From positions 558,001 through 622,000 of the forward strand of contig NZ_JAUSUA010000002.1 of the NCBI RefSeq assembly GCF_030813245.1: a stretch of 64,000 nt of DNA. Reading direction: 5' to 3'. This DNA comes from Alkalicoccobacillus murimartini (GTDB lineage Bacteria; Bacillota; Bacilli; Bacillales; Bacillaceae_D). Positions 25,463 through 33,783 of the stretch are shown here, piece by piece (position 1 is the first letter of the stretch; the number at the start of each line of letters is the position of its first letter). The notes beneath the pieces are model-generated. The model saw only the letters and a list, made by a program, of their open reading frames with translations, did not search any database and was not told the origin of the DNA. The translations under genes and the position numbers were made by a program.

Positions 25463-26746
25463 TTATGCACCTGTCTTTTTCTTATCAATTTCGGCTTGCA
25501 TGTTTTCCGGATAACCGTAACTTCCGTGCTCACTAATATCAAGTCCCATAATCTCTTCTTCTTCCGTTACGCGCAGTCCACCAAGAACCGCTTTGATCAC
25601 TAGAAGAATAAGGTAAGATGCGATAAAAGCGAATGCTCCACACGCTAAGATACTAATAGCTTGAACACCAAGCTGTTGGAATCCACCACCGTAGAATAGA
25701 CCTGGAAGACCACCGTTCATTGCAGCAAGTTCAGGTGTTGCAAAGAATCCTGTTGAAAGAGTTCCCCATACACCAGCTACACCGTGCACAGATAGAGCAA
25801 AGATTGGATCATCAATTTTTGCTTTATCGAAGAATTTCATACTGAAGAATACAATTAATCCAGCAATAATACCGATAATAACAGCAGCCCAAGGAGCTAC
25901 AAATGCACACGATGCTGTGATTGCTACAAGACCAGCAAGAGCACCATTTAGCATTGTTGGTACATCAGATTTTCCAGTCATCGCATACACAATGAACAAC
26001 GCTGCAACTGCACCAGCACCGGCTGCAAGCTGAGTATTCAACGCGACATAGCCGAAGAATCCATCTGCAACTCCACCTGTACTACCTGCATTAAATCCAA
26101 ACCAACCAACCCAAAGGATTAGTACACCAAGTGCTGTATAAACTTGGTTATGACCAAAAATTTCATTAGCTGAACCATCTTTGTTAAAGCGACCTAGACG
26201 CGGTTTCAAAAGAATAGTTGCAGCTAGAGCACCCATTGCACCAGTTAAGTGAACGACTGTTGAACCTGCAAAATCCTGTTTTCCAAGTGTTGCTAACCAA
26301 CCGGCGTCACTCCAAATCCAGTGAGCAACGATCGGATAAACCACTGCTGAGAACAATACAGCGAATAATACATATGCCGCTAGCTTTCCACGTTCAGCAA
26401 ATCCTCCAAATGCAATGGTTAAAGCAATTGCAGCAAATGTCAGCTGGAAGAAGAAATCAATTGAACCTGTTGTTCCCTCAGCATCAAAGCTTGTGAAGTC
26501 TCCAAAGAAAAAGTCAGATAAACCTATAATTGCATTTCCTTCACCATATATAAATCCGTAACCTACTGCCCAGAATACTAAAGAAGCAATACCTACTGTA
26601 AAAATTGTTTTACCGGCAATATGACCCGCGTTCTTCATTCTTGTTGAACCGGCCTCAAGTAAAATAAATCCTCCTTGCATAAAAAGTACTAAAACTGCAG
26701 CAACCATTAACCAAAGATTATTCATTAGAAAAATAGGATCGGTCAA
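25463..26746 (-). CDS. amtB: ammonium transporter AmtB/NrgA
   Basis: A 427-residue Amt-family channel with 11 transmembrane segments. Family motifs: GGFILLEAGSTRMKNAGHIAGKTI at TM1-2, DFAGSTVVHLTGAMGALAA, GWFGFNAGS, and SVHGVAGVWGTLSTGFFA (second pore histidine region). It conducts NH3/NH4+ across the membrane under nitrogen limitation. TTG start with AAAGGGG nine bases upstream. In B. subtilis nrgA is followed by the PII gene nrgB; here a DUF294 protein and an exonuclease follow instead. The promoter has a TnrA/GlnR box at the activating position. Confidence 0.95.
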   Translation of the reverse strand: MTDPIFLMNNLWLMVAAVLVLFMQGGFILLEAGSTRMKNAGHIAGKTIFTVGIASLVFWAVGYGFIYGEGNAIIGLSDFFFGDFTSFDAEGTTGSIDFFFQLTFAAIALTIAFGGFAERGKLAAYVLFAVLFSAVVYPIVAHWIWSDAGWLATLGKQDFAGSTVVHLTGAMGALAATILLKPRLGRFNKDGSANEIFGHNQVYTALGVLILWVGWFGFNAGSTGGVADGFFGYVALNTQLAAGAGAVAALFIVYAMTGKSDVPTMLNGALAGLVAITASCAFVAPWAAVIIGIIAGLIVFFSMKFFDKAKIDDPIFALSVHGVAGVWGTLSTGFFATPELAAMNGGLPGLFYGGGFQQLGVQAISILACGAFAFIASYLILLVIKAVLGGLRVTEEEEIMGLDISEHGSYGYPENMQAEIDKKKTGA

Positions 26747-26809
26747 GTTCTTTCGCCCCTTTCAATCTTTTACTTGCGTAAAGATAGTTGACATCTCTTG
26801 TCACCCCTA

Positions 26810-26837
26810 ATTATACGTTTCTGCACTACTTTGACCA
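26810..26837 (-). promoter_or_regulatory. amtB promoter
   Basis: Minus-strand TATAAT at 26815-26810, and a poor -35 TGGTCA at 26837-26832, spacer 16. A weak -35 is expected for an activator-dependent promoter. Confidence 0.65.
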
Positions 26838-26843
26838 CTTAAA

Positions 26844-26860
26844 TGTCAGATTTCCTTACA
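26844..26860. promoter_or_regulatory. TnrA/GlnR box upstream of amtB
   Basis: TGTCAGATTTCCTTACA matches the consensus TGTNANATTTTNTNACA with one mismatch. Its centre is about 49 bases upstream of the start predicted from the TATAAT box, the position at which TnrA activates nrgAB in B. subtilis. Confidence 0.85.
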
Positions 26861-27028
26861 TTATTTCTACTCTTCTGAAATAACAGATTATTCAATAATC
26901 CTTTTATAATGCATATTTATGCGCTTACATTTTCCAACAGATAACTATGTATTTTAAAGCCTTTTTGAGCCATATTAAATAGTGGACAGGGTATTATGTA
27001 GTCCATATTCATAAGGAGGCCAACTCAT

Positions 27029-27670
27029 ATGAACAACATACCAAATCAAAATCAAACTCACTCGGAACAAATTCCGCCACAAATGAACCATGGTGGTCAT
27101 GATCTTTTTGATAGTCATGAGATTATTGCAGGTATGATCAATGTTCTTGATCAGTACATGATCTTTCGTTCATTTATGAAAGATCAGACACTCATTGATA
27201 TCCTTGACCGTCAATATTCTTTTATTGAAAGTCAATACAACTTGATTGTCGAAGCTTTTAGTACTGGACAAAAGCCTTCAAGATCAACAGGTGTCTACAA
27301 AATGACACAAACGCACGATGTGATATATGGAATCAAACCAAGTCAGCCGAAAAAACCAAACCAGTCCCTTAATGATGTGAAAGAAGCTGGTTTGTCTGCT
27401 CATATGCTTGGCCTGCTAAAGTCAGAAGCATCCTTAATCGGGATGGCTGCTTGTGAGGTTACCAACCCTGTGGTTCGCCGCGTATTGGCAGACACCATTC
27501 CTAACTATATTGAGATGGCTTATGAAGTATTTCTGTACCAGAATAAGCATGCCTACTACCAGGTACCTCAATTATCTGCCAAGGACTCTCAGGCTATGAC
27601 TCAGGCTTATTCTCAAGCCACACAACCTGTTCAAATGCCCACACCAAAGTCCAGCCAAATGATTCAGTAA
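27029..27670 (+). CDS. CotF family spore coat protein
   Basis: A 213-residue protein with the CotF (ferritin-like helical) domain over about residues 24-190: HDLFDSHEIIAGMINVLDQYMIFRSFMKDQTLIDILDRQ and GMAACEVTNPVVRRVLADTIPNYIEMAYEVFLYQNKH. The ends are Gln/Asn/Pro-rich, typical of coat proteins. AAGGAGG nine bases upstream. It is divergent from amtB and would be expressed late in the mother cell; I found no convincing sigma-K site. Confidence 0.85.
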   Translation: MNNIPNQNQTHSEQIPPQMNHGGHDLFDSHEIIAGMINVLDQYMIFRSFMKDQTLIDILDRQYSFIESQYNLIVEAFSTGQKPSRSTGVYKMTQTHDVIYGIKPSQPKKPNQSLNDVKEAGLSAHMLGLLKSEASLIGMAACEVTNPVVRRVLADTIPNYIEMAYEVFLYQNKHAYYQVPQLSAKDSQAMTQAYSQATQPVQMPTPKSSQMIQ

Positions 27671-27676
27671 ACAAAA

Positions 27677-27722
27677 ATAACTCTCCTCAAAAATCATACG
27701 GTGATTTTGAGGAGAGTTTTTC
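27677..27722. terminator. bidirectional terminator after cotF-like gene and the AbrB-type gene
   Basis: AACTCTCCTCAAAAATCA and its complement form 18-bp arms around a five-base loop, with T-run on the plus side. Confidence 0.9.
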
Positions 27723-28765
27723 TATTGTGATTCTTGTTTTATAGGTTTGGCAAACCATTTGATTAAAAATGGTAGGGCTGCAAACAAGCAGAGCACTCGG
27801 AGCATTTGTAACGTGGCAACCATTGTAGAGTCTAAATTTAACGAAAGGGCCGTAGCTGCCATTTCCGCTGCTCCTGCAGGAACAATGCCCAACATGGATT
27901 CGCTAAAGGAGGTAGGTGTTAGACCAAAGAAAAGCAAGGCCAACAGGAAGCTTGCTACAAAGTAAAGAAAAAGAGTGAGCGCACTTACTTTTCCAATACG
28001 TCGAAGCTCATGAAACGTCTCCCGATCAAACCTCATTCCCAGTATGGCGCCCATTAGCCCCTGCGCTAAACCAGGAATGATGGACGGCATGGTTTCGTTG
28101 GGCACAATAAATGTATGAGCGGCAAACCCAAGTGCAATACTCACAAAGATGACCGCCCCAGGAAATGGGATATATTTTCCAATTCGGGAAGAAATAAGTG
28201 CAACAACCATCACACATACAACTAGAAGAGTTCCCCCACTCACTGACATACTTGGCTGACTGACAGCCAGATCATTTCTTCCATTGGAAATTAATCCTGC
28301 AACAAAAGGAATAGCTAATACAAACAACGTAATTCGAGTTGTATGAAAGGCTGCAACAATTCGTTGATCCGCACCATACTCCTCACTGACAGCGATGACT
28401 TCTGATGCACCACCAGGCAAACAGCAGAAAAAGGCCGTATTGGCATCAAGCCCAGACCACCTGTGAAATAACCGCCCTAGGATGATGCCAAAAACAATCG
28501 TCAGTAAAATGGAAAGTAATAATGGTAGGATAAGTGCTTGATACGTAACGAATTGTTCGAGTACAACTGTAAATCCTATATTTGTACCAACAATCGCTAA
28601 AACAATCGAAAAATAACCTTTTGAAAAAATAATTTTATCAATCGTAAATGACCAAATGATTCCACAAAGCAACGCACCAAGTAACCACCCCGCCGGAACA
28701 TTTATCGCATTAAAGACCCCACCAAAAATAAGTGCTATTACTATGTAAACAACCTTACGCAACAC
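27722..28765 (-). CDS. AbrB family integral membrane protein
   Basis: A 347-residue protein with about ten transmembrane segments arranged as two repeats (the membrane 'AbrB duplication', often misnamed ammonia monooxygenase or AbrB regulator). Recurrent motif: FFCCLPGGASEVIAVSEEYGAD in the first half and MLGIVPAGAAEMAATALSLNLDSTMVATLQMLRV in the second. Probably a transporter; substrate unknown. GTG start with GGGAG upstream, 30 bases after the ung stop, so co-transcribed with ung. Confidence 0.85.
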   Translation of the reverse strand: MLRKVVYIVIALIFGGVFNAINVPAGWLLGALLCGIIWSFTIDKIIFSKGYFSIVLAIVGTNIGFTVVLEQFVTYQALILPLLLSILLTIVFGIILGRLFHRWSGLDANTAFFCCLPGGASEVIAVSEEYGADQRIVAAFHTTRITLFVLAIPFVAGLISNGRNDLAVSQPSMSVSGGTLLVVCVMVVALISSRIGKYIPFPGAVIFVSIALGFAAHTFIVPNETMPSIIPGLAQGLMGAILGMRFDRETFHELRRIGKVSALTLFLYFVASFLLALLFFGLTPTSFSESMLGIVPAGAAEMAATALSLNLDSTMVATLQMLRVLCLFAALPFLIKWFAKPIKQESQ

Positions 28766-28795
28766 AAAGGACTCCCTTCTTCCACCACCCTAGTC

Positions 28796-29461
28796 TTATA
28801 GCTGCCAATTGATTGGGTTTCGGTTCTGATTTGTCAGCCACTCATTAATCGTAGAAAATGGACGACTTCCAAAGAACCCTCGATGAGCCGAAAATGGACT
28901 CGGATGAGGAGCTGTCAAAACCATGTGCTGCGCATTGGTTACGCGCGCCCCCTTCTCTTGAGCATGCTTGCCCCATAAAAGAAAACAGACTGGCTTCTCC
29001 CGATCATTTAGGCAATCAATCACCCTATTTGTGAAATGCTCCCATCCCTTACCTTTGTGAGAAGCTGGTTCCCCCTTACGCACTGTCAAAACGGTATTCA
29101 GAAGCAATACCCCTTGCTCTGCCCACGTAATAAGACTCCCATGATCAGGAGACTCATGTCCTAAATCACTATTCAGCTCTTTGAAGATATTCCTTAACGA
29201 AGGTGGACTTTTCACGCCAGGCTGCACCGAAAAACTCAGCCCATGCGCTTGACATGGACCATGGTAAGGATCTTGTCCAAGAATAACAACCTTCACATCT
29301 GGGAAATCCGTAAAATGCAAAGCATTAAACAAATCATCCATAGGCGGATATACTGTTTGCGATCCATATTCACTCTTTAAAAACTCACGAAGCTCCAAAT
29401 AATAGGGCTTCTCTAACTCCTCTGACAGCAGCTCCTGCCATGAATTTTGCAAAATACTCAT
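28796..29461 (-). CDS. ung: uracil-DNA glycosylase
   Basis: A 221-residue family 1 UDG that removes uracil from DNA to start base excision repair. The catalytic water-activating motif is GQDPYHG, the uracil-specific pocket includes [10 protein letters not shown], and the minor-groove loop is [13 protein letters not shown]. Start at 29461 (GAGGTGG eight bases upstream) aligns with the Bacillus Ung N-terminus; an in-frame ATG at 29485 adds eight residues. In B. subtilis ung (ywdG) belongs to the same ywd region. Confidence 0.96.
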   Translation of the reverse strand: MSILQNSWQELLSEELEKPYYLELREFLKSEYGSQTVYPPMDDLFNALHFTDFPDVKVVILGQDPYHGPCQAHGLSFSVQPGVKSPPSLRNIFKELNSDLGHESPDHGSLITWAEQGVLLLNTVLTVRKGEPASHKGKGWEHFTNRVIDCLNDREKPVCFLLWGKHAQEKGARVTNAQHMVLTAPHPSPFSAHRGFFGSRPFSTINEWLTNQNRNPINWQL

Positions 29462-29534
29462 GATGCTTGCCACCTCTTTTTTCATCTTCTTTCCTTCATT
29501 ATAGCACGCGTTTCAAATCCAGAATTTTGATGAT

Positions 29535-30395
29535 ATATGGGAAGGAGCGAAGATCTTAGTCAGAGCGAAGTGGGTTTTAGCAAGAGGCATCGGACTGTAG
29601 GCAAGATGGATTGAGATTTAGTAAGAGGGAGAAGGTCTTACCCAGAGCGATCACTGGCGGACCAAGACAGAGTACGTTTTACCACGATGAGGGCGGCGTT
29701 ACTAAGAGGTTTGGGTGCTATTCCAAGATGGGTGAGATCTCAACAAGAGAAGATCCACGTTACCAAGAGGTGTGCTGGATTCACTATGAGACTCTCCGCA
29801 TTTAGCAAGAACGCTCCACCAGCTCGAGCACTTCCACTATATATGAGGAGAAAAATGAACATTTTTATGGACGTTATTGGACTTTGTTGGTTGATCAAGA
29901 GGCTTCGGGGCGCAATCAAGACGGACTACGTTTTACCACGATGAGAGCACTGTTATCAAGACGCTCAGGCTCGTTTACAAGATGGATGAAATTTCACCAA
30001 GAGTTGACCGTCGTTACTGAGAGGCATGCTGGATTCACTAAGACACTCTCCGGCTTTAGCAAGAACGCTACACCAGCTCGTTCACTTCCACTAGATCTAA
30101 GGAGAAAAATGAACATTTTTATCGACCGAATTGGAATTTGTAGGTTTTCCAAGAGGCTTCGGGGCACAATCAAGACGGACTACGTTTTAGCAAGAGCGAG
30201 AACTCCTTACCCAGAGCGATCACTTGCACACCAAGACAGAGTTCGTTTTACCACGACGAGAGCACCGGTATCAAGACGCTCCGACTCGTTCCCAAGATGG
30301 ATGAGATTTTATCAAGAGCTGATCGACGTTACTAAGAGCTACACTGAATTCACTAAGACACTCTCCTGCTTTAACCAGAAAAGCCGCCTCAACCC
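29535..30395 (+). repeat. phased ~20-21 bp repeat array 2 (box TTAnYAAGA on the plus strand)
   Basis: Nearly 0.9 kb between ung and the YjiH-type gene. On the plus strand a box near TTACCAAGA/TTAGCAAGA/TTACTAAGA recurs every 20 or 21 bases over most of the stretch, for example from 29600 to 29820 and 30150 to 30380. A unit of about 254 bp is superimposed: AAAAATG-AA-CATTTTT palindromes lie at 29851-29866 and 30105-30120, and long segments such as those containing GATTCACTAAGA, GACGGACTACGTTTTA and CAGAGCGATCACT recur. Same family as the 8.8-9.7 kb array, but in opposite orientation. Several open frames cross it; the irregular 20/21 spacing and lack of ribosome sites argue against coding. Confidence 0.85.
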
Positions 30396-30401
30396 ACCTA
30401 C

Positions 30402-30447
30402 AAAAAAACAAATGAAATCGACATGATTAATGTCGATTTCATTTGTT
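30402..30447 (-). terminator. terminator of the YjiH-type gene
   Basis: Perfect 18-bp arms AACAAATGAAATCGACAT and complement (30407-30424, 30430-30447); the plus-strand A-tract gives a minus-strand T-run. Confidence 0.9.
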
Positions 30448-30459
30448 AGAGAGTTCGAT

Positions 30460-31821
30460 TTAAAAGAATATGTGTGCCATTAGAACGATAACAGGCAGCG
30501 TGATAATGGTTCTGATTAAGAAGATAAGAACTAGATCAAGGAAATTAACTGGCAATTTCGATGCTAGGAGTAATCCTCCTGTTTCTGATAAGTAAATCAG
30601 CTGAGTTACAGATAAACACGCGATAATGAATCGTGTCATCTCGCTTTCGATTCCACCTGCAAGTAAAGCGGGTAGAAGCATATCTGCAAATCCAATGACT
30701 ATCGTTTGTCCTGCTGCAGCGGCTTCCGGAACTTGCATGAGTTGAAGGACTGGTACAAATGGTGCTCCTAACCAGGTGAAGACTGGAGTCAGTTCAGCGA
30801 CAATAAGTGCAAGTGTTCCAACTGCCATAACAACTGGCATAACACCTAACCACATATCTAGTACATTTTGAAGACCATTTTTAATATGCGCAGTTGGCTT
30901 TGCTGTGTGTTCTGCTACACCCATCGCACGATTAAATCCTAAGGCTATTAAGTTTGTTCCTTTTGGATGAACTTCTTCTTTCGAAGGACTACCATCAATA
31001 AACGTATCGGCTTTTCTTGATAATGGCGGAATACGTGGTGTAACGATTGCTGCAACAAGACCCGCTACAAAAATGGTTAAATAATATGGCCAAAACATAT
31101 GCTCAAGCTCTACGTAAGACAGAATAACGATTGTAAAGGTAATAGAAACAACCGAAAATGTTGTTGATACGATGGCCGCTTCACGTTTTGTATAATGTCC
31201 TTGTTCATATTGTTGACTACTTAACAAGACACCAACTGTGCCATCTCCCATCCACGATGCTAGACAGTCTACAGAAGAACGACCTGGTAACCTGAACAGT
31301 GGGCGCATCAGCTTGTTTAAAAGCGCACCACACAGTTCCAAAAGACCGAAGTTTAACAATAAAGGAAGGAGTAACCCAGCAAATAGAAAGACTGCAAAGA
31401 GAACAGGAAGCAGATCGGCGTAAACAATTTGACCTGTTACTTCTCCCCATACTGCCTCTGGTCCCAGTTGGAAATAAGTCATCACACCAAATACAGCTCC
31501 AAGTACACGGATGACTAACCAAAACGGACCAACTATAAATAATCTTTTTAGAAAAGCATTTTCAAGAAATGTCTTTGGCTTAGTAATGGTAACAAAAATG
31601 GTCATCACTACCGAGATCAATAACACCGCCAGAATAATTACTGGCATTGCATCCCCTAAAATGTCTGATAGTAAATTAGCCATATAGGCAACCGGAAGTG
31701 TAATACTTCCCTCAGCATCTTCTAGTGGAACCATAAATAAGAAGATCCCTAATAAAGAAGGAATAAGAAAGATAAGCAGATTCTTAATCGAAAAATAATT
31801 TGGTTCCTTAATAGAATTCAT
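30460..31821 (-). CDS. YjiH family nucleoside-transporter-like membrane protein
   Basis: A 453-residue polytopic membrane protein with about eleven transmembrane segments. It matches the YjiH family, which contains 'Gate' domains related to nucleoside recognition and spore maturation proteins. Characteristic: LLNKLMRPLFRLPGRSSVDCLASWMGDGTVGVLLSSQQYEQGHYTKREAAIVSTTFSVVSI and the C-terminal TRFIIACLSVTQLIYLSETGGLLLASKLPV. Transported substrate unknown. Monocistronic with its own strong terminator; AAGGGGA site upstream of the ATG. Confidence 0.85.
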   Translation of the reverse strand: MNSIKEPNYFSIKNLLIFLIPSLLGIFLFMVPLEDAEGSITLPVAYMANLLSDILGDAMPVIILAVLLISVVMTIFVTITKPKTFLENAFLKRLFIVGPFWLVIRVLGAVFGVMTYFQLGPEAVWGEVTGQIVYADLLPVLFAVFLFAGLLLPLLLNFGLLELCGALLNKLMRPLFRLPGRSSVDCLASWMGDGTVGVLLSSQQYEQGHYTKREAAIVSTTFSVVSITFTIVILSYVELEHMFWPYYLTIFVAGLVAAIVTPRIPPLSRKADTFIDGSPSKEEVHPKGTNLIALGFNRAMGVAEHTAKPTAHIKNGLQNVLDMWLGVMPVVMAVGTLALIVAELTPVFTWLGAPFVPVLQLMQVPEAAAAGQTIVIGFADMLLPALLAGGIESEMTRFIIACLSVTQLIYLSETGGLLLASKLPVNFLDLVLIFLIRTIITLPVIVLMAHIFF

Positions 31822-31952
31822 ATATAGTTTCCCCTTATATAGTTTATACGGTGAACTGTTAGATAATGTAACTATGTTTCTAACGTCCCTAAATAATTAT
31901 ACATATAAATTAATAATTAGCCAGTATTTTTTGCTAAAAATATGGTACAAAG

Positions 31953-33638
31953 TTATGAAAGCTGGAATTTTGATAATTCTTTTTCCAATTCACGAGACCG
32001 TACTGTTAACATTCCAGCTAATTGTTCCACTTCTCGCGTAATGGAAAGCTGGTTTTCCGTTAGTTTTGTAGCCTGTTCAGACTGAGCGACATGTTCATGA
32101 GAGGCATCATTCACTGTTCCGATTTGATGATGTAGTTGTTCCATATCTGTAGTAATAGATGTTGTTGAGTGAGAGACACCTTCCATTTGTGCATATACCT
32201 TCTGCACCGTCGCTAAAATTTGTTGAAATGAATCAACAACCTTATTCATAAAATGTGTCCCCTGCGTAACTTCACTTCGCCCCTTCTCTATTTCCACTAC
32301 CACTTGCTTTGTTTCAGTTTGAATAGAGATAATGAGCTCCTCAATTTGTCCTGCTGAGTCTTTTGATTGCTCTGAGAGCTTTTGTACTTCGCTTGCAACA
32401 ACTGCAAACCCACGGCCATACTCACCTGCTCTTGCAGCTTCAATCGATGCATTTAAGGCAAGCAAACCCGTTTGCTCCGACACGTCTTTTAGATAAACGA
32501 GAATATCCCCTATTTCATTCGAGCGTCGATCTAGCTTTTCCATTGTCTCAGCTGTATGAAGAACCGTCTTCTCGATGACAGACATTTGCTCCATGGCTTG
32601 TTGGATTAACATTTGTCCTGATACCGCTTCACTATCCATCTGTTTGGTCGCATTAGATGCTGTTGCTACAGCGCTCTTAATCGCAGTCACACTATCATTA
32701 ACACCTTTTGCTGAATCCAGACTTTGTGTGGATAGCTTTGAATTTATTTCTGCCGTCACTGTAAGAGATTGCAATCCCGCCGTAATCTGATGTGCTGATA
32801 TGGCTGTTTGTTCAGAGCTTCCAGATAGCGTATCCGCTGTTGTTGTTACATCCTGAGACATGGTGGACATAGTCCCAATTAGTGCCTTTAATGCATCACG
32901 CATTTGATTAAATGAGTGAGAAACTACACTAATCTCATCTTTAGACTTCACAGGAATTGGCTGCCCACGCAAGTCGCCTTTCGCAATTAAATTTGCCTCC
33001 TTCGCAAGATGTGCTAGTGGGTTCGAAATCATAGATGAAATACGAAATGAAAGCCAAATAATGATCAACAGAACAACAAACGCACCGATCATTGTAAAGA
33101 GTTGGAGCTGTTCTCCTGACGTAACAACCGCTTCAATACTATCGTTAATCTTTGAGCGTTCCTCTTCTGCAAGAGTGTGAAATGTTTCCATCATTTCATT
33201 TGCAATAGGGGTTGAGCGTTCATCCATAATTCTGGCCGCAAGATCATATTCCCCATCTGTCATCAACCCAAAAACTTGGAAGGTCAGGACTTCTTCCCAT
33301 TCCTTGGCTTTCTCGAGCGCTTGTATAAATTCATCCTCCTGTGAATGCAGCAAAACAATCTGTTCAAGCTCCTCACTTTCCATACTGACTTCCTTAAACT
33401 GTTCTAAGTATTTTTCGTCATCAAATAGCAAATATCCTCTTGATAAGGCTAAACGATCTGCAATATTATAGGCCATCTGCTCTTTCGCAGAGAGTAAAGG
33501 CAGCTGGCTTTTTCTAATTTCCTCTATATGTTGATTCGTCTGATAGGTATTCCAGCTACTATAAATAGAAAACCCAATAAATAAACTGACAATAATAGCA
33601 AAAACCAATATAAGTTTGCCTCGAACACTTTTCACCAT
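31953..33638 (-). CDS. methyl-accepting chemotaxis protein (paralogue 1)
   Basis: A 561-residue chemoreceptor. TM1 (about residues 8-26), a helical extracellular domain ([22 protein letters not shown]), TM2, HAMP ([25 protein letters not shown]), then the coiled-coil signalling domain. The hairpin tip reads [38 protein letters not shown]: the usually invariant Asn of [10 protein letters not shown] is Gly and EVR is EVQ. It is paralogous to the next upstream gene. Start at 33638 chosen so the upstream GGGGAAGGGGAG can act as ribosome site. Ligand unknown. Confidence 0.9.
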   Translation of the reverse strand: MVKSVRGKLILVFAIIVSLFIGFSIYSSWNTYQTNQHIEEIRKSQLPLLSAKEQMAYNIADRLALSRGYLLFDDEKYLEQFKEVSMESEELEQIVLLHSQEDEFIQALEKAKEWEEVLTFQVFGLMTDGEYDLAARIMDERSTPIANEMMETFHTLAEEERSKINDSIEAVVTSGEQLQLFTMIGAFVVLLIIIWLSFRISSMISNPLAHLAKEANLIAKGDLRGQPIPVKSKDEISVVSHSFNQMRDALKALIGTMSTMSQDVTTTADTLSGSSEQTAISAHQITAGLQSLTVTAEINSKLSTQSLDSAKGVNDSVTAIKSAVATASNATKQMDSEAVSGQMLIQQAMEQMSVIEKTVLHTAETMEKLDRRSNEIGDILVYLKDVSEQTGLLALNASIEAARAGEYGRGFAVVASEVQKLSEQSKDSAGQIEELIISIQTETKQVVVEIEKGRSEVTQGTHFMNKVVDSFQQILATVQKVYAQMEGVSHSTTSITTDMEQLHHQIGTVNDASHEHVAQSEQATKLTENQLSITREVEQLAGMLTVRSRELEKELSKFQLS

Positions 33639-33741
33639 AATCTCCCCTTCCCCAATAAACACTCATTTAAGCATAGGTATTTAGACCCTTAGTAGCTAGT
33701 TGTCTAATGTGAAGATTATGTTAAGGAGATGTAAATATATA

Positions 33742-33777
33742 AATAAGCCCAAAAAGTCATTTGGACTCTTTGGGCTA
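33742..33777 (-). terminator. terminator of chemoreceptor paralogue 2
   Basis: Minus-strand AGCCCAAAGAGTC / GACTTTTTGGGCT hairpin followed by TATTTATAT. Confidence 0.55.
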
Positions 33778-33783
33778 CGATAC

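Noticed and set aside
26920-27028. sigma-K promoter for the CotF-type gene.
   Set aside because: CATATTAAAT and CATATTCAT resemble the -10, but position 8 is wrong and no AC lies at the right distance.
29884-30426. Open frame of 180 codons (and two overlapping shorter ones from 29611 and 29687) crossing repeat array 2.
   Set aside because: It follows the 20/21 bp repeats, which change phase relative to codons. It has no ribosome site, reads as Arg/Thr/Ser-rich low complexity, and the repeat units are not conserved as amino acids.
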